6,306 bases of DNA from an uncultured Jeotgalicoccus sp. Lineage in GTDB: Bacteria; Bacillota; Bacilli; Staphylococcales; Salinicoccaceae. The notes under the pieces are model-generated. The model ran no database searches. It was not told the DNA's origin and worked only from the letters and a program-made list of their open reading frames with translations. Each line of letters opens with the position of its first letter. The first letter of the stretch is position 1. Location of the stretch: contig CANRKV010000090.1 of the NCBI GenBank assembly GCA_947631305.1, forward strand, positions 1-6,306. Reading direction: 5' to 3'. Position numbers and translations under genes: made by a program. Positions 4,381-6,306 of this stretch are shown piece after piece.

Positions 4381-5839
4381 ACGATTTACTTTAATATTTA
4401 TAAAATATATTTCTGTGTTTCTCGCACTCAGTTTTTTAGTAGTTATAACAGGTCTCGGTTTATTTATCTACTATGTTTTAAACGTGTTTTCCCCATCCGC
4501 TGATACGATGGAAGCTGATGATTTAATCCATGCTGTTGAAGATGATAACGGCAACTACACTTTCAGCGATAATTTTAAAGCAGAGCTTGAAAAGAGCGGT
4601 TATACAGCATTTATCATTGATGATAATGCTGATCCAATATATCCGAAAATAAATCACAATATTAAAGATGATATTATTGAAAACCTTCCAGGTGTTATTG
4701 CATTGCCTTATAAGAAACATGAGCATTTTATTATGATAAATGAAAATCATAATAATAATCATCCTGAAATCAACAATCCGGATGAGATAAACACCGCACA
4801 GCTGATAGACAGTTTATACACTCATAATTACAACGGCTATGAGTACTATATTGAAGATGGCAATTTGAAATTCACTGAAAGCATGACCCAGCAGGATTAT
4901 ACGTATGCAGATGAGTTTACCGACGGCGATATAACAATTTTTAAATTAATCGGCATACTGTTTGTTGCTATTCCGCTGCTGCTCATCATTCTGACAATTA
5001 TCATGGCTGTCATACTTACACAGAAGCTCAGCCGCCCGTTATTCTTCTATGCAGACTGGCTGACACAACTGTCCGAAGGTTTGTTATATAAACCAAGCTC
5101 AGCACACAACCGCAAAAAATCCCGAAAAATGTACAAAGAACTCGATGCTGCGGTCGAAGAACTTAACACACAGCTGCTGGCCGACAAACTGTATCGCAAT
5201 CAGATTGATTATTACCGTGATAAGTGGCTGAGTCAGCTGTCTCACGATTTAAAATCACCGCTGACATCAATATACGGCTATGCAAAAGTTATGCCGTATT
5301 TTCCGGATGATCAGAAGAAATATATACTGCTCATTTCCGACAAAGCAAAATATATGGAGAATTTAATCGACAGCATAAACAGCAACTTTAAACTCGAAAC
5401 TTCTCAGATGGAAGTCGATAAGGATATGTTTTCACTGACAGATACCATTCAGGAAATAGTCGGTACAGTCGGATATGATAATATTAAAATCATTAATGAG
5501 CTTGATGCAGAACACTATTACGGCAATAAACTGTATATCGAAAGAATGTTTATTAATCTTATAGAAAATAGTCTCGACCACAATGAGACTAATCCGGATA
5601 TAAACATTCATCTATCTGATGAAGAAAACAGTATCTGTATACAATATAAAGACAACGGCACCGGCATGGATAACTATTCTGCAGAGAACTTTATGAGACA
5701 TGGCGTTACATCTAAAGATAATGGTGAAAATCACGGTATCGGCTTTTCTGTAATTAAGGATGCCATTGAATTCCATAATGGTTCATTTACTGTTATACCT
5801 GTTGAAACAGGTGTGCATTTCAAAATAGATTTACATTAA
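4373..5839 (+). CDS. Membrane sensor histidine kinase, partner of the adjacent regulator
   Basis: A 488-residue protein with one membrane helix at about 12-36, an extracytoplasmic section of about 150 residues (37-188), a second helix at about 190-215 and a HAMP-like segment (LSRPLFFYADWLTQLSEG, 219-236). The HisKA domain has the H box WLSQLSHDLKSPLTSIYGY with phospho-acceptor His291. The ATPase domain has an N box around Asn395 and Asn399 (INLIENSLDHN), a G1 box DNGTGM (427-432) and a second glycine box HGIGFSVIKDA (454-464). All core catalytic motifs are present. The extracytoplasmic part is acidic and contains an Asn/His-rich patch (123-138) and many Tyr residues; it matches no sensor fold that I can name, so the signal is unknown. 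The ATG lies inside the regulator's end (8-base overlap) with GAGG at 4361-4364 as its ribosome binding site, indicating coupled translation and a cognate pair. Confidence 0.93.
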   Translation: MNRRFTLIFIKYISVFLALSFLVVITGLGLFIYYVLNVFSPSADTMEADDLIHAVEDDNGNYTFSDNFKAELEKSGYTAFIIDDNADPIYPKINHNIKDDIIENLPGVIALPYKKHEHFIMINENHNNNHPEINNPDEINTAQLIDSLYTHNYNGYEYYIEDGNLKFTESMTQQDYTYADEFTDGDITIFKLIGILFVAIPLLLIILTIIMAVILTQKLSRPLFFYADWLTQLSEGLLYKPSSAHNRKKSRKMYKELDAAVEELNTQLLADKLYRNQIDYYRDKWLSQLSHDLKSPLTSIYGYAKVMPYFPDDQKKYILLISDKAKYMENLIDSINSNFKLETSQMEVDKDMFSLTDTIQEIVGTVGYDNIKIINELDAEHYYGNKLYIERMFINLIENSLDHNETNPDINIHLSDEENSICIQYKDNGTGMDNYSAENFMRHGVTSKDNGENHGIGFSVIKDAIEFHNGSFTVIPVETGVHFKIDLH

Positions 5840-5875
5840 AAATTCTTCCAGCTGTAATCAGCTGGAAGAATTTTT
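5838..5875. terminator. Strong bidirectional terminator after the two-component operon
   Basis: A perfect 17-bp stem (5838-5854 with 5859-5875) closes a 4-base TAAT loop. The core CTTCCAGCTG is flanked by AAAAATT on one side and AATTTTT on the other, so a T run ends the hairpin on either strand. It begins within the kinase stop codon and ends 2 bases before the stop of the convergent transporter gene, so it serves both. Confidence 0.92.
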
Positions 5876-5877
5876 AT

Positions 5878-6306
5878 TTATTCTAAATCTTTAAGATAAG
5901 GGAAGCTGCTCGGGTACTGGAAGTAACCGTCTAAATCAGAATTAATTCCCGTTAATAATTTTGTATGGAATACCGGAATTAACGGCTGTTCATCAATGAT
6001 GATCTGCTGTGCATCTTCATACATTTGAAGACGTGTTTCCTCATCCATTTCTACTCGTGCGTTGTCGAGTAATTCATCGACTTCCGGGTTTGAGTATCTC
6101 GTTCTGTTTCCTGGTGCACCAACGTTATCTGAGTGGAACATCGGGTATAATCCGTAGTCCGCATCAAGTGTTACAGTTCCCCAGCCGCCCATGAACATTT
6201 CATGATCGCCGTTTGCTGTATATTCCTGGTATGCGCCTGCTTCCATCAGTGAAATTTCAAGCTCTACACCAATTTCAGATAATACTTCCTGCATGTAAGT
6301 TGCAAC
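5878..6306 (-). CDS. Peptide-type ABC transporter substrate-binding protein, C-terminal part (partial)
   Basis: Only the last 142 residues are in the window. The frame stays open to the right edge (first visible residues VATYMQEVLS), so the ATG at 6294 is internal and not the start. The segment matches the C-terminal lobe of the SBP_bac_5 family (OppA/DppE/GsiB-like), lipoproteins of about 500-550 residues that bind peptides or similar ligands outside the membrane and deliver them to an ABC permease. Typical features are MQEVLSEIGVELEI, the GDHEMFMGGWGTVTLDADYGLY block (with the family's GW..V..D.DY pattern), GAPGNRTRYSNPEVDELLDNAR, the helix RLQMYEDAQQIIIDEQPLIPVFH and the end piece INSDLDGY. 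Ligand preference cannot be read from this part. The gene stops 2 bases from the shared terminator stem. The lipoprotein signal, promoter and permease partners lie beyond the window. Confidence 0.9.
   Translation of the reverse strand, partial: VATYMQEVLSEIGVELEISLMEAGAYQEYTANGDHEMFMGGWGTVTLDADYGLYPMFHSDNVGAPGNRTRYSNPEVDELLDNARVEMDEETRLQMYEDAQQIIIDEQPLIPVFHTKLLTGINSDLDGYFQYPSSFPYLKDLE

Noticed and set aside
4523..4762. 79-residue - strand frame inside the kinase gene
   Set aside because: Antisense to the kinase sensor domain, with Ile/Met/Asn-rich low-complexity sequence and no supporting signals.
6009..6194. 61-residue + strand frame opposite the substrate-binding protein gene
   Set aside because: Antisense shadow of a recognised SBP_bac_5 segment.

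Overview
The window looks like an ordinary chromosomal stretch of a low-GC Gram-positive bacterium (Bacillota). Three things point there: strong AGGAGG-type ribosome binding sites, AT-rich spacers with sigma-A-like boxes, and protein types typical of Bacilli. The mixture (a NagB with Asn in the ring-opening position, a Pcp, a DUF6176-like protein, an OmpR-family two-component pair) would suit a Staphylococcaceae relative such as Jeotgalicoccus or Salinicoccus, but that genus-level guess is inference. No mobile element, CRISPR array, tRNA or rRNA is visible.

Layout. Positions 1-60 hold the terminator of a + strand gene lying outside the window. A monocistronic + strand gene (210-572, DUF6176-like) has its own TTGACA-type promoter and ends at a hairpin that works in both directions. 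Facing it on the - strand is a series read from right to left: a DUF418/YeiB-like membrane protein (3573-2383), then a 173-base gap with its own promoter, then pcp (2209-1604) and nagB (1594-875), tightly coupled, then a 58-residue two-helix membrane protein (821-645) that is easily missed. Divergent from the DUF418 gene on the + strand is a two-component system: an OmpR/PhoB-type response regulator (3709-4380) overlapping by 8 bases a membrane histidine kinase (4373-5839). A perfect 17-bp hairpin then separates it from the 3' end of a convergent - strand gene for a peptide-type ABC transporter substrate-binding protein (5878 to beyond 6306).

How the parts may work together. The most informative region is the 135-base space between the DUF418 gene and the response regulator gene. 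It contains four 7-base units (consensus YTTAART) repeated in the same direction with an exact 11-base period. This is the classic layout of an OmpR-family operator (YTTAA-N6-YTTAA). The array is placed so that it could activate both divergent promoters, neither of which has a convincing -35 box for its best-placed start. The likely reading is a self-regulating sensor pair whose nearest target is the DUF418 membrane protein. From memory, Bacillus subtilis has a comparable cluster (YrkP/YrkQ next to the DUF418 protein YrkO), so the arrangement is probably a conserved module rather than wholly new; its signal and the function of DUF418 remain unknown. Pcp (removal of N-terminal pyroglutamate) and NagB (glucosamine-6-phosphate to fructose-6-phosphate plus ammonia) are both salvage enzymes that release usable carbon and nitrogen, and they share a transcript.

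Two start sites differ from the longest open frame. For both the DUF418 gene and the response regulator gene, an in-frame GTG lies inside the Shine-Dalgarno sequence itself, and the ATG 9 bases further on is the better start.
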